This document shows, one piece after another, positions 24,615 to 31,764 of a DNA stretch of 32,866 bases; within the stretch, counting starts at the first letter, position 1, and the number at the start of each line of letters is the position of its first letter. The position numbers and the translations under genes were made by a program. The notes under the pieces were generated by a model, which saw nothing but the letters and a program-made list of their open reading frames with translations, did no database searches and was not told the DNA's origin. The stretch comes from Zetaproteobacteria bacterium (GTDB lineage Bacteria; Pseudomonadota; Alphaproteobacteria; Micavibrionales; Micavibrionaceae): NCBI GenBank assembly GCA_002747015.1, contig NVXI01000008.1, positions 43,796 to 76,661 on the forward strand. The letters run 5' to 3'.

Positions 24615-25373
24615 ATGCGTAATATAAAAATAAACATCAGATCAACTGGCATCGCTCTTATGGCGTGTACAATGCTTAGTGCCTGCTCAACTGTGGACAG
24701 AATATCAAACATCGGCCAAGCCCCCGAGATGGCCAAGATAGCAAATCCAATGACAGACCCACAATATCAACCGGTCAGCCTGCCAATGCCTGCGCCCGAT
24801 AATGTTATAAAACAACATAACTCACTCTGGCAAAGCAACCGCGTTACGTTTTTCGAAGATCAACGCGCAAATAACGTTGGTGATATCATCACGGTTACAA
24901 TTGATATTAAAGATGAGGCAACACTCGACAATAAAAGCGAACGTACACGTGCTAGTAAAGAAGATGCAGGACTGGATAATTTCCTTGGATATGAACAATC
25001 TCTAAACAGAATCTTACCCCAAGTCGTTGATAATGCAAATCTAACAGGGTTTGATTCAAACTCATCACATGTCGGCTCTGGCAGTATTGAACGTGAAGAT
25101 GAAATTAAACTTCGTATGGCGGCACTCATAATGCAAATGTTACCGAACGGTAATATGGTTATTCATGGAAAGCAGGAGGTTCTGGTTAACTTTGAAAAAC
25201 GTATCCTACAAATCGACGGCGTTATTCGCCCGGAAGATATCTCCGTCAATAATACAATATCTTATGATCAAATCGCAGAAGCACGTATAATATATGGTGG
25301 AGAAGGTCAGATTTCAGATATGCAACAACCAAGATACGGTCAGCAGCTCTACGATATCCTCTTCCCGTTCTAG
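24615..25373 (+). CDS. flgH: Flagellar L-ring lipoprotein FlgH
   Basis: A 252-residue outer-membrane lipoprotein of the L ring. The lipobox LSAC places the lipidated Cys at residue 24. Family segments are SLWQSNRVTFFEDQRANNVG with GDIITVTIDIKDEA, and later LRMAALIMQMLPNGNMVIHG, KQEVLVNFEKRILQIDGVIR and PEDISVNNTISYDQIAEARI. It ends the flgFGAH operon, with terminator hairpins beyond the stop. Confidence 0.97.
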   Translation: MRNIKINIRSTGIALMACTMLSACSTVDRISNIGQAPEMAKIANPMTDPQYQPVSLPMPAPDNVIKQHNSLWQSNRVTFFEDQRANNVGDIITVTIDIKDEATLDNKSERTRASKEDAGLDNFLGYEQSLNRILPQVVDNANLTGFDSNSSHVGSGSIEREDEIKLRMAALIMQMLPNGNMVIHGKQEVLVNFEKRILQIDGVIRPEDISVNNTISYDQIAEARIIYGGEGQISDMQQPRYGQQLYDILFPF

Positions 25374-25402
25374 GGTTTGAGTTAGAGGCAGAGCCACGCA
25401 TT

Positions 25403-25428
25403 AAAAAAGAGGGTCTAAGCACCCTCTT
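25403..25428 (-). terminator. Intrinsic terminator after dksA
   Basis: AAGAGGGT-CTAAGC-ACCCTCTT, an 8-base perfect stem; on the minus strand it is followed by an uninterrupted TTTT run, ideal for dksA transcripts. On the plus strand the tail is CTCTTATTATATTT, so it may also help end flgH transcripts. Confidence 0.85.
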
Positions 25429-25453
25429 CTCTTATTATATTTACTGAAATCAC

Positions 25454-25482
25454 AGAGACTTACGAGTCTCTTTGTGTTTTTT
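25454..25482 (+). terminator. Plus-strand terminator inside the dksA 3' end
   Basis: AGAGACT-TACG-AGTCTCT (7 base pairs), then TTGTGTTTTTT on the plus strand. The stem overlaps the stop and last codons of dksA on the other strand. It is placed to end flgFGAH transcription; there is no T-run on the minus strand, so it should not act on dksA. Confidence 0.7.
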
Positions 25483-25894
25483 CCAAACGTTCGTGACGCT
25501 CTTGCGCTTCCAATCCTAGAGTTGCAATCGGACGGGCTTTCAAACGGCCAAGGCCAATCGGCTCACCAGTTTCATCGCAATAGCCATATTCATCGTCATC
25601 CAATTTACGGATCGTAGAATTAATTTTTGAAATCAGCTTACGCTCTCTATCACGTGTCCGTAGTTCCAGGGCATGATCCGTTTCAGCCGATGCACGATCT
25701 GCCATATCAGGCTTTTGAAGCTCTGTACTTTGCAGAGTATCATGAATGGTTGCTTCAGATTCTTTCAATAGATCTTCGCGCCATTTAATAAGCTGCTGGC
25801 GAAAATATTCCTTCATAACTGGATTCATAAACCCCCCTTTATCATTCTCAGGGTCATATTCCGGTGGTAAATTTGCACTACTTGATATTGTCAT
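25460..25894 (-). CDS. dksA: DksA/TraR-family RNA polymerase-binding factor
   Basis: A 144-residue DksA-type transcription factor acting with ppGpp in the secondary channel of RNA polymerase. The coiled-coil tip acids are present in DMADRASAE (Asp63, Asp66). The C-terminal zinc-finger region keeps the family sequence (YGYCDETGEPIGLGRLKARP, then ATLGLEAQERHE), but only Cys106 of the four usual Cys remains; the others read Thr, Gly and Ala, so normal zinc binding is not expected. Cys-poor DksA occurs in alphaproteobacteria. It has its own promoter and terminator and is probably independent of the flagellar genes around it. Confidence 0.93.
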   Translation of the reverse strand: MTISSSANLPPEYDPENDKGGFMNPVMKEYFRQQLIKWREDLLKESEATIHDTLQSTELQKPDMADRASAETDHALELRTRDRERKLISKINSTIRKLDDDEYGYCDETGEPIGLGRLKARPIATLGLEAQERHERLEKTQRDS

Positions 25895-25924
25895 TATTTG
25901 TGTCCTTATTACTCAATAACAGAG

Positions 25925-25952
25925 TTTATAAACTGAACATTTCTCTATTCAA
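25925..25952 (-). promoter_or_regulatory. Sigma-70-like promoter for dksA
   Basis: Minus strand: TTGAAT (25947-25952), 16-base spacer, TATAAA (25925-25930), giving a leader of about 25 bases that contains AAGGA ahead of the ATG at 25894. Confidence 0.5.
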
Positions 25953-26029
25953 GATTGGAGAATATACTGATGTTCTTTTATAAAAACAAGAAAATTGATT
26001 GATTTCAAGAAAAATAAGCTCTTTTTAAG

Positions 26030-26470
26030 TTAACCATGCTCCATCGCATAACGCATTTTAGCCAGTTCGACTTGTGCGCGCAAGTCAATCTCATCCATAA
26101 TCGCGCTCAATGCCGGATCATCAATCTTGTCGCGATGAGACGCAACAACATCGGCGACATCAATCATATGACCAACGGTCAAATCACCACCCAACATTTT
26201 CAAACGGATATTATCCAACTTTTCCAATATATTATCAGCGCGTATCTGGACGCGTTTTTTGGACGCGCGCTGCGTCGGGTCTTCGGTTTCCTGAATAGCC
26301 AATAAAGCATCTAACTGCGCAATATTCTGCGTGGCAGAAACGCCCGCTGCTTCGCTAGCACCACCTGTTATATATTGAGAGAAATCTACATTACTGTCCC
26401 CGCCGGCAGAAGATGATGACTTCTGCGTACCAGATGTAGACTTAGGACCTTTAGAACCACCAACTTTCAT
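26030..26470 (-). CDS. fliX: Flagellar assembly trans-acting regulator FliX
   Basis: A 146-residue protein. In Caulobacter FliX associates with the sigma-54 activator FlbD and couples basal-body assembly to late gene expression. Family features are the short MKVGGSKGPKSTSGTQKS start, SFSQYI-like segment DFSQYITG, the helical LDALLAIQETEDPTQRASKK with RVQIRADNILEKLDNIRLKM, and the ending IMDEIDLRAQVELAKMRYAM. The first 40 residues are Ser/Gly-rich and likely flexible. It is divergent from flgI, an arrangement also known in Caulobacter. AGGAAAGG precedes the ATG. Confidence 0.93.
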   Translation of the reverse strand: MKVGGSKGPKSTSGTQKSSSSAGGDSNVDFSQYITGGASEAAGVSATQNIAQLDALLAIQETEDPTQRASKKRVQIRADNILEKLDNIRLKMLGGDLTVGHMIDVADVVASHRDKIDDPALSAIMDEIDLRAQVELAKMRYAMEHG

Positions 26471-26511
26471 GACATACGCCTTTCCTGTTTTTTTGCGAAT
26501 CTATAGTCATA

Positions 26512-26541
26512 ATTATACGCCTTATCAAACATAGCAATCAA
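26512..26541 (-). promoter_or_regulatory. Sigma-70-like promoter for fliX
   Basis: Minus strand: TTGATT (26536-26541), 18-base spacer, TATAAT (26512-26517). The predicted start near 26505 gives a leader of about 35 bases. It is back to back with the sigma-54 element of flgI, so the regulator and its likely target class use different sigma factors. Confidence 0.5.
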
Positions 26542-26665
26542 GTCGGTAAGAATTGCCTAGCCACTGATACACAAACCATACCAAAAATTCCTATCGGCCA
26601 TATCGGACACGGTATACTTCAGCCTGAAATCCATCTACCCACTGGAAACAAACGGTTTTTTAAAT

Positions 26666-26681
26666 TGGCACAGCTTTCGCA
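26666..26681 (+). promoter_or_regulatory. Sigma-54 -24/-12 element for the flgI operon
   Basis: TGGCAC-AGCTT-TCGCA: a perfect -24 half and one mismatch in the -12 half (TCGCA against TTGCA), GG and GC exactly 12 bases apart. The predicted start near 26692 leaves a leader of about 70 bases before the flgI ATG. It is the strongest of the three such elements here. Confidence 0.8.
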
Positions 26682-26724
26682 ACGTCTATTTCGAGATTTC
26701 AATAGAGATTCTCCCTAGAAGCGT

Positions 26725-26753
26725 AAAAGTAGAAAAAGTAGATTAAAAGTAGA
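26725..26753 (+). repeat. Triple AAAAGTAGA repeat in the flgI leader
   Basis: AAAAGTAGA starts at 26725, 26734 and 26745. The third copy runs into the weak ribosome site (AGAAAG) before the flgI ATG. It might act as a purine-rich ribosome standby or as a protein-binding site. Confidence 0.5.
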
Positions 26754-26761
26754 AAGCAATA

Positions 26762-27937
26762 ATGTTTAGTTTTGGACAAACATATAAAACGGACACTTCG
26801 GTGGTATTCCGGTCGTCATTCCTAAAGAAGTTAGGGGTTGTAGTGACGACCGGAGCATTACTGATGCAACCTTTTGCACCTGCTTTTGCCAAGACTTCAC
26901 GTATTAAAGATATTGTATCCATCGAAGGTGTTCGGGAAAACCAATTGGTTGGATATGGTCTTATCGTTGGCCTTAACGGCACAGGTGACGGCCTTAACAA
27001 CTCTCCCTTTACCAAACAAAGCCTGATCGCGATGCTGGAACGTTTAAACGTCAACATCCGTGGCGAAAATGTGAACACAGGCAATGTTGCCGCAGTTATG
27101 GTCACAGCCACCCTGCCTCCGTTTGCCAATCAAGGGTCAAAAATAGATGTCAGTGTTTCTGCCCTTGGGGATGCAAGTTCCTTGCAAGGTGGTACATTAC
27201 TTGTAACCCCCCTTATCGCCGCAGATGGTGAAGTTTACGCCGTCGCACAAGGTGGGGTAAATATTGCCGGGTTCTCGGTTGAGGGGGATGCCGCCTCTAT
27301 CACCCAAAACATTCCAACGGCTGGACGCATTCCAAATGGTGGAATTGTCGAACGCGAAATTGATTTCCAGCTTGAAGATTTACAGCAAGTGCGCCTTGCG
27401 CTTAGAAACCCTGATTTCACGACGGCACGACGTATTGCACAAGCAATCAATGGCTTCACCAATTCCACACTAGCCAAGGCAGAGAACTCTGCAAGTGTTG
27501 TTCTGCGCCGCCCCACAAATTATGACGGTACAATTGTTGATCTTATTACAGATATAGAACAGCTCCCTATTCAACCTGACCAACCCGCAAAAGTTATCAT
27601 CAGCGAACGCTCTGGTATTGTGGTTATGGGCGCAAATGTCCGGGTCAGCAGTGTTGCGATTGCACAAGGTAACCTAACCCTGAAAATTAATGAAACCCCA
27701 CAAGTATCACAAGCCAATCCCTTCGCGGATCAAGGCGAAACCGTTATCGTTCCGCGCACAGATGTATCGGCCAATGTGGGTGAAGACGTGAAGCTGACTG
27801 TGCTTCAATCTGGTGTGACCTTGCAAGAACTTGTGACAGGGCTAAATCAACTGGGTGTGAAACCCCGCGACGTTATTACAATCCTTCAAGCCATAAAAGC
27901 AGCTGGCGCACTGCAGGCAGATATAGAGGTGATGTAA
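26762..27937 (+). CDS. flgI: Flagellar P-ring protein FlgI
   Basis: A 391-residue periplasmic ring protein. A signal peptide with a long n-region ends near PAFA (residue 44). Family segments: RIKDIVSIEGVRENQLVGYG, LIVGLNGTGDGLNNSPFTKQ, VSVSALGDASSLQGGTLLVT and the C-terminal TLQELVTGLNQLGVKPRDVI with LQAIKAAGALQADIEVM. It heads the last operon and its stop overlaps the flgJ start by one base (TAATG). FlgA at 23633 is its chaperone. Confidence 0.97.
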   Translation: MFSFGQTYKTDTSVVFRSSFLKKLGVVVTTGALLMQPFAPAFAKTSRIKDIVSIEGVRENQLVGYGLIVGLNGTGDGLNNSPFTKQSLIAMLERLNVNIRGENVNTGNVAAVMVTATLPPFANQGSKIDVSVSALGDASSLQGGTLLVTPLIAADGEVYAVAQGGVNIAGFSVEGDAASITQNIPTAGRIPNGGIVEREIDFQLEDLQQVRLALRNPDFTTARRIAQAINGFTNSTLAKAENSASVVLRRPTNYDGTIVDLITDIEQLPIQPDQPAKVIISERSGIVVMGANVRVSSVAIAQGNLTLKINETPQVSQANPFADQGETVIVPRTDVSANVGEDVKLTVLQSGVTLQELVTGLNQLGVKPRDVITILQAIKAAGALQADIEVM

Positions 27938-28344
27938 TGAATAGCTCCCCCTTAACTGCCGAAACATCCCTTGCCCTTATGCAGGCATCAGAAATAAAAG
28001 CGCCCAATGCATCGCAAGAGGATAATAGAGAGAAAATAGAGGAAATTGCTCGTGATTTCGAGGCCGTATTCATTACCGAAATGATGAAACCGATGTTTGA
28101 GGGCCTTGAAACTGACGGCCCTTTCGGCGGCGGTAAAGGCGAAGAAATATTTCGCGGGATCATGTTGGATGAATATGGCAAGAATGTTGCATCCCTCAAT
28201 GTAATCGGCATTCAAACGCAAGTGGCAAACGAATTGATCGAAATGCAATCGGCAAGAACAGCAGAGACCATGCAGAAAGATCAAGACCGTACCAATGCAA
28301 CAGTAAGCGCAAAAATAACTGACTTAGAACTTATCGAGAAATAG
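27937..28344 (+). CDS. flgJ: Rod-binding protein, FlgJ N-domain only
   Basis: A 135-residue protein corresponding only to the rod-capping domain of FlgJ: IARDFEAVFITEMMKPMFEG (about 37-56), FGGGKGEEIFRGIMLDEYGK (about 63-82), and QTQVANELIEMQS. The muramidase domain of enteric FlgJ is absent, as usual in alphaproteobacteria, where a separate lytic enzyme opens the peptidoglycan. It is translationally coupled to flgI. Confidence 0.93.
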   Translation: MNSSPLTAETSLALMQASEIKAPNASQEDNREKIEEIARDFEAVFITEMMKPMFEGLETDGPFGGGKGEEIFRGIMLDEYGKNVASLNVIGIQTQVANELIEMQSARTAETMQKDQDRTNATVSAKITDLELIEK

Positions 28345-28356
28345 AGGCAAAATAAA

Positions 28357-28794
28357 ATGAATAAACCAAAGCAAAACACAAAAGTTCTCGGCCAGAATGT
28401 TAACCAAGCATTGCGTGAACTTGTGCGCTTGAATAAACGGCTTATCGAATTTGCAGATCAAGAAACACAAAGTCTGGTCACGAGTGATCATATGCGCTTT
28501 GCATTTACCCAACGAGACAAGGAAAGTCTGGCGCGCCAATATATGCAAGCCTCGGAAGAGTTCCGCAACCGCTTGGATGATTTTCGCAACGCCGATAAAA
28601 GTATTTTAATGCAGCTTGAAAAACTTCAAACCGAGCTGAAGGAAAAAACACAAAACAACAATGTTTTGATCGGACAAATCAAAACCCGAGCAGCGGCAAA
28701 TACGCAATCCACTCTGTTCACAGTACAAGAGCTAGGACAACGCGTTAGATTTTCCGATAAAAGCGCACAGAAAGAAGAAAGGGTCGTATCATGA
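28357..28794 (+). CDS. FlgN-like helical protein, first copy
   Basis: A 145-residue, highly helical protein without membrane segments. It resembles FlgN-type export chaperones in size, helix content and place before fliK. Residues about 28-102 (RLIEFADQETQSLVTSDHMR and following) align by eye with the next gene: EFADQETQSLVTSDHMRFAF matches VFVEETDALNATDRVSFIAL and RNADKSILMQLEKLQTELKE matches ATADPAIKNKLKKMQSDFAE. In other bacteria FlgN guards FlgK and FlgL; that role is inferred here. It starts 12 bases after flgJ and overlaps the next gene by ATGA. Confidence 0.6.
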   Translation: MNKPKQNTKVLGQNVNQALRELVRLNKRLIEFADQETQSLVTSDHMRFAFTQRDKESLARQYMQASEEFRNRLDDFRNADKSILMQLEKLQTELKEKTQNNNVLIGQIKTRAAANTQSTLFTVQELGQRVRFSDKSAQKEERVVS

Positions 28795-29309
28795 CTTACA
28801 AACAACAGCCCCCCCCTGCCCCCAAAGCAGAGCAAGCGCAACAAGGCAATGCGCTGAGAACACTTTCTAAAGACACGAATACAGCCCTTAGAGAGGTTGC
28901 CGCAACAATCAATAATATGAGCAAGGTTTTCGTTGAGGAGACCGATGCACTAAACGCGACAGATAGAGTTTCTTTCATCGCATTACAAGAAAAGAAATTT
29001 CTAGCCGCACGCGAATACCAAAATGATCTGGGACAAATGATTGACAGAAAAAACGAAATCGCAACGGCCGACCCCGCAATCAAGAATAAGTTGAAAAAAA
29101 TGCAATCTGATTTTGCAGAGATATCCAGACAAAATATGGAGGCTCTCGCACGCATGCAGCGATGCACCGAGAAATTAGGAAACACAATCAGAACGGCAGC
29201 CATCCACGCCGCACAAAAACAACGTGGATACATATATGGGGAGAATGGCGCGATTTCTCACGCTGCAAAGAGAAGAGCTATTTCATCAAGCCTAAGTGAG
29301 ACTGTGTAA
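28791..29309 (+). CDS. FlgN-like helical protein, second copy
   Basis: A 172-residue helical protein with a Pro/Gln-rich start. Its core (VEETDALNATDRVSFIALQE, KKFLAAREYQNDLGQMIDRK) is the FlgN-like pattern in which a residue string ends in LQEKK. It carries a C-terminal extension (AAQKQRGYIYGENGAISHAA) with YGxxG, seen in FlgN-like proteins of related bacteria. It overlaps its paralogue by four bases, so the two are made in step and may form a heteromer; this is inference. fliK begins 30 bases later. Confidence 0.62.
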   Translation: MTYKQQPPPAPKAEQAQQGNALRTLSKDTNTALREVAATINNMSKVFVEETDALNATDRVSFIALQEKKFLAAREYQNDLGQMIDRKNEIATADPAIKNKLKKMQSDFAEISRQNMEALARMQRCTEKLGNTIRTAAIHAAQKQRGYIYGENGAISHAAKRRAISSSLSETV

Positions 29310-29339
29310 GGCAACGACAATACGATTAAGGTATTAAAA

Positions 29340-30983
29340 ATGACTTTAAATTTTTTCACAGCAGAACATGGATTTCAAAAATCCCTAATTGATCCATCCA
29401 CTACGGTTGGAACAAAGAAAAGCTACACAACGTCTCTAAAACGTGAGGAATTCAACACCTCTCGTTCCAAAAATAATGATTTGAAACAATCAGAGCAAAA
29501 TGAAGAATTTGCCAAAATGATGAATTCTTTGAAAAACAAGACAGGCAACAACGACAAAGCAGAAACCGTCGCCCCGTCTGAAGTACGAGAAGAAGTCACA
29601 ATTCAAAATGTTAAAATGGCTTTATTCAAAACAGAGGAAGCGGCTCTGCCCACAGAATCAAGAACTGTGGAATCAAAAACTGTGGAATCAAGTACAGAGA
29701 CACTCGACACGCAAGTAAGCCTTACCAATATTGTGGCTTTGAATGCTGAAATCCAACGCCTGATCGAAGAACAATCACAAAACAGAACGACAACAGGTGA
29801 TATAGTTATTACGACAGAGCCTAAGTCCGAAGAAGTGAAAAGCATCTTTGCCCTACTTGCGTCTTTCCTCAGCAATAAAGATGACAATAAAGAAGGTGAA
29901 CCTGAGATCGCATTTATCTCTATCTTGGAAAAGATTCAAGATGTTGCAACTTCAAAAGATGCCATCGCAATAACCAGTGGCTTAACACCTGAACAACTCA
30001 CCCAATTACAAGACCATATACAAAATTATATGAATGACACGCTGGCACAACGTGATCAGGATGCATTGGAAGCCTTGGCCGCGCAATGGGTATCACTTAC
30101 CCCGCCAACAAAAGAGACTACAAAAAACACTGCGAAGGTGGAAACGTCGATCACCGCAAAGATGGAGCCTGCTGTTAACACAGAAAAAACCCATACAGTG
30201 CCTCAGAATGAACAGCGCGCACAAAGTCAGTACGAAATGCGTTATGACGCACGCTATAGCGGCACAAACCAAGAGGCGCAGTCTAAGGCCGATCACGCTG
30301 AAACCACTAATTTTAAAGCGGCACTTGAAAATGCAGACACAAAACCAAGCGGCAAAAACACAGCACAGGCACAAAACAACAACGCACAAAGTTCCGGACA
30401 ACGGTTCCTACAGGCCAGTGGTTTAGCCGCCCCAAATATGGCATCGGCACTTGACCCGTCAGGAACGCAAAGCACAACGGCAACAGCCGTACAAAATGCA
30501 CAGTTACTACAAAGCTCTTTAACAAACGTTATAACACAAGCACAAAGCGCGACGCAGGCTCACCCAGCGACCCAAATGGTGTCGGCAAGCATTCAAAAAG
30601 CAGTAAAAGCCGGTGAAGACACGACGATCAGACTTAAACTTGATCCACCGGAGCTTGGGCGCGTTGAGGTTAAGATGAGCATAGACAAAGACAATGTCAC
30701 AAAAATCGTTCTGACCGCAGAAAAGCCGGAAACATACATGATGTTAAAGCAGGACGCAGAAATCCTTGAGCGCGCACTAAATAATGCCGGCCTAGACACT
30801 GATGGTGATTTAAGTTTTGAGCTAGCGAGTGAAGATCATGATTTCGGCCAAGACAGCAAACAAGGCCATGGCAATAGACAACAAAAACCAAACAGTTCTC
30901 TGGATGAGGACATCATTGAAACCACCATGGATTGGCAAGTCGACCCTGAAACGGGACGCATGCACTATAACGTATTGGTTTAA
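29340..30983 (+). CDS. fliK: Flagellar hook-length control protein FliK
   Basis: A 547-residue secreted ruler. The N-terminal two thirds are low-complexity, rich in Thr, Glu, Gln, Ala and Asn (with a TVESKTVESST repeat near 107-117), as expected for a ruler. The conserved C-terminal switch domain (about 435-510) contains TTIRLKLDPPELGRVEVKMS and AEKPETYMMLKQDAEILERA, matching the FliK hook-domain family. It would signal hook completion to FlhB. It stands just before flgD and flgE, the hook cap and hook genes. Confidence 0.93.
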   Translation: MTLNFFTAEHGFQKSLIDPSTTVGTKKSYTTSLKREEFNTSRSKNNDLKQSEQNEEFAKMMNSLKNKTGNNDKAETVAPSEVREEVTIQNVKMALFKTEEAALPTESRTVESKTVESSTETLDTQVSLTNIVALNAEIQRLIEEQSQNRTTTGDIVITTEPKSEEVKSIFALLASFLSNKDDNKEGEPEIAFISILEKIQDVATSKDAIAITSGLTPEQLTQLQDHIQNYMNDTLAQRDQDALEALAAQWVSLTPPTKETTKNTAKVETSITAKMEPAVNTEKTHTVPQNEQRAQSQYEMRYDARYSGTNQEAQSKADHAETTNFKAALENADTKPSGKNTAQAQNNNAQSSGQRFLQASGLAAPNMASALDPSGTQSTTATAVQNAQLLQSSLTNVITQAQSATQAHPATQMVSASIQKAVKAGEDTTIRLKLDPPELGRVEVKMSIDKDNVTKIVLTAEKPETYMMLKQDAEILERALNNAGLDTDGDLSFELASEDHDFGQDSKQGHGNRQQKPNSSLDEDIIETTMDWQVDPETGRMHYNVLV

Positions 30984-31003
30984 CAAGGGATTAGGAGAAA
31001 AAC

Positions 31004-31705
31004 ATGGCAAGCGATGTAACAATCAATAATGCATTAAACTTTGCAGAAAATACGGCAAATTCAAAGGCAACACTGGCAGGCGATTTTGATGATTTTTTGG
31101 TTTTGCTTACCACACAATTGCAAAACCAAGATCCGTTAGACCCTGCGAGTTCATCCGAATTCACAAGCCAGTTGGTTCAGTTTGCCGGCGTTGAACAATC
31201 CATCAACACCAACCAGAAACTGGACGCGCTTGTATCTTTAAACCTTGGATCATCGTTCTCTTCTGCCCTGAATTATGTTGGAAAAGACATTAGTTATATC
31301 AGCGCAGAGGGACATTTCGATGGGACTAACCCGATAAAAATTAACTATGCGATCCAAGGGACATCCGTCAATACAAAAATCAACATTTTTGACGAAGATG
31401 GCACTCTGGTCTATTCGCAAGGTGTCGAAAGTGCAGCAACAGAGTTTGAATGGGATGGTAAAGACGAAAATGGCTTCGTTCAACCTGAAGGAACATATGA
31501 AATTAGGGTAGACGCACTGGACGGACAGGACCAAGGCCTAAGCGTTACAACTGTTGTAACAGGTCATGTCAGCGGTATTGAGACACAAAATGGCATAACG
31601 TTCCTACTGGTTGGGTCACGCGCCGTATCACTTGGCAATATCATTAATGTTACTGAACCAAAAGTAACACCAACACCGAGTGGCTCTGGTGGAAGTTCAA
31701 CATAA
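31004..31705 (+). CDS. flgD: Flagellar hook cap protein FlgD
   Basis: A 233-residue scaffold for hook assembly. The N-terminal signature is FDDFLVLLTTQLQNQDPLDP, then SSEFTSQLVQFAGVEQSINT (about 28-70). The C-terminal half has the FlgD Ig/tudor-like part with FEWDGKDENGFVQPEGTYEI. It ends in a short Pro/Gly/Ser tail. TTAGGAGAAAAAC precedes the ATG. It sits 21 bases after fliK and 59 before flgE. Confidence 0.96.
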   Translation: MASDVTINNALNFAENTANSKATLAGDFDDFLVLLTTQLQNQDPLDPASSSEFTSQLVQFAGVEQSINTNQKLDALVSLNLGSSFSSALNYVGKDISYISAEGHFDGTNPIKINYAIQGTSVNTKINIFDEDGTLVYSQGVESAATEFEWDGKDENGFVQPEGTYEIRVDALDGQDQGLSVTTVVTGHVSGIETQNGITFLLVGSRAVSLGNIINVTEPKVTPTPSGSGGSST

Positions 31706-31764
31706 TAATACAAAGAAAAACACATATTAATTTAACATTGAATGCGTAATAAAGGAGAAAGACT

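Noticed and set aside
29603..30525. Several long open frames on the minus strand opposite fliK
   Set aside because: They overlap a well-supported fliK frame, have no ribosome sites and encode compositionally biased Cys/Ser/Leu-rich shadow proteins.
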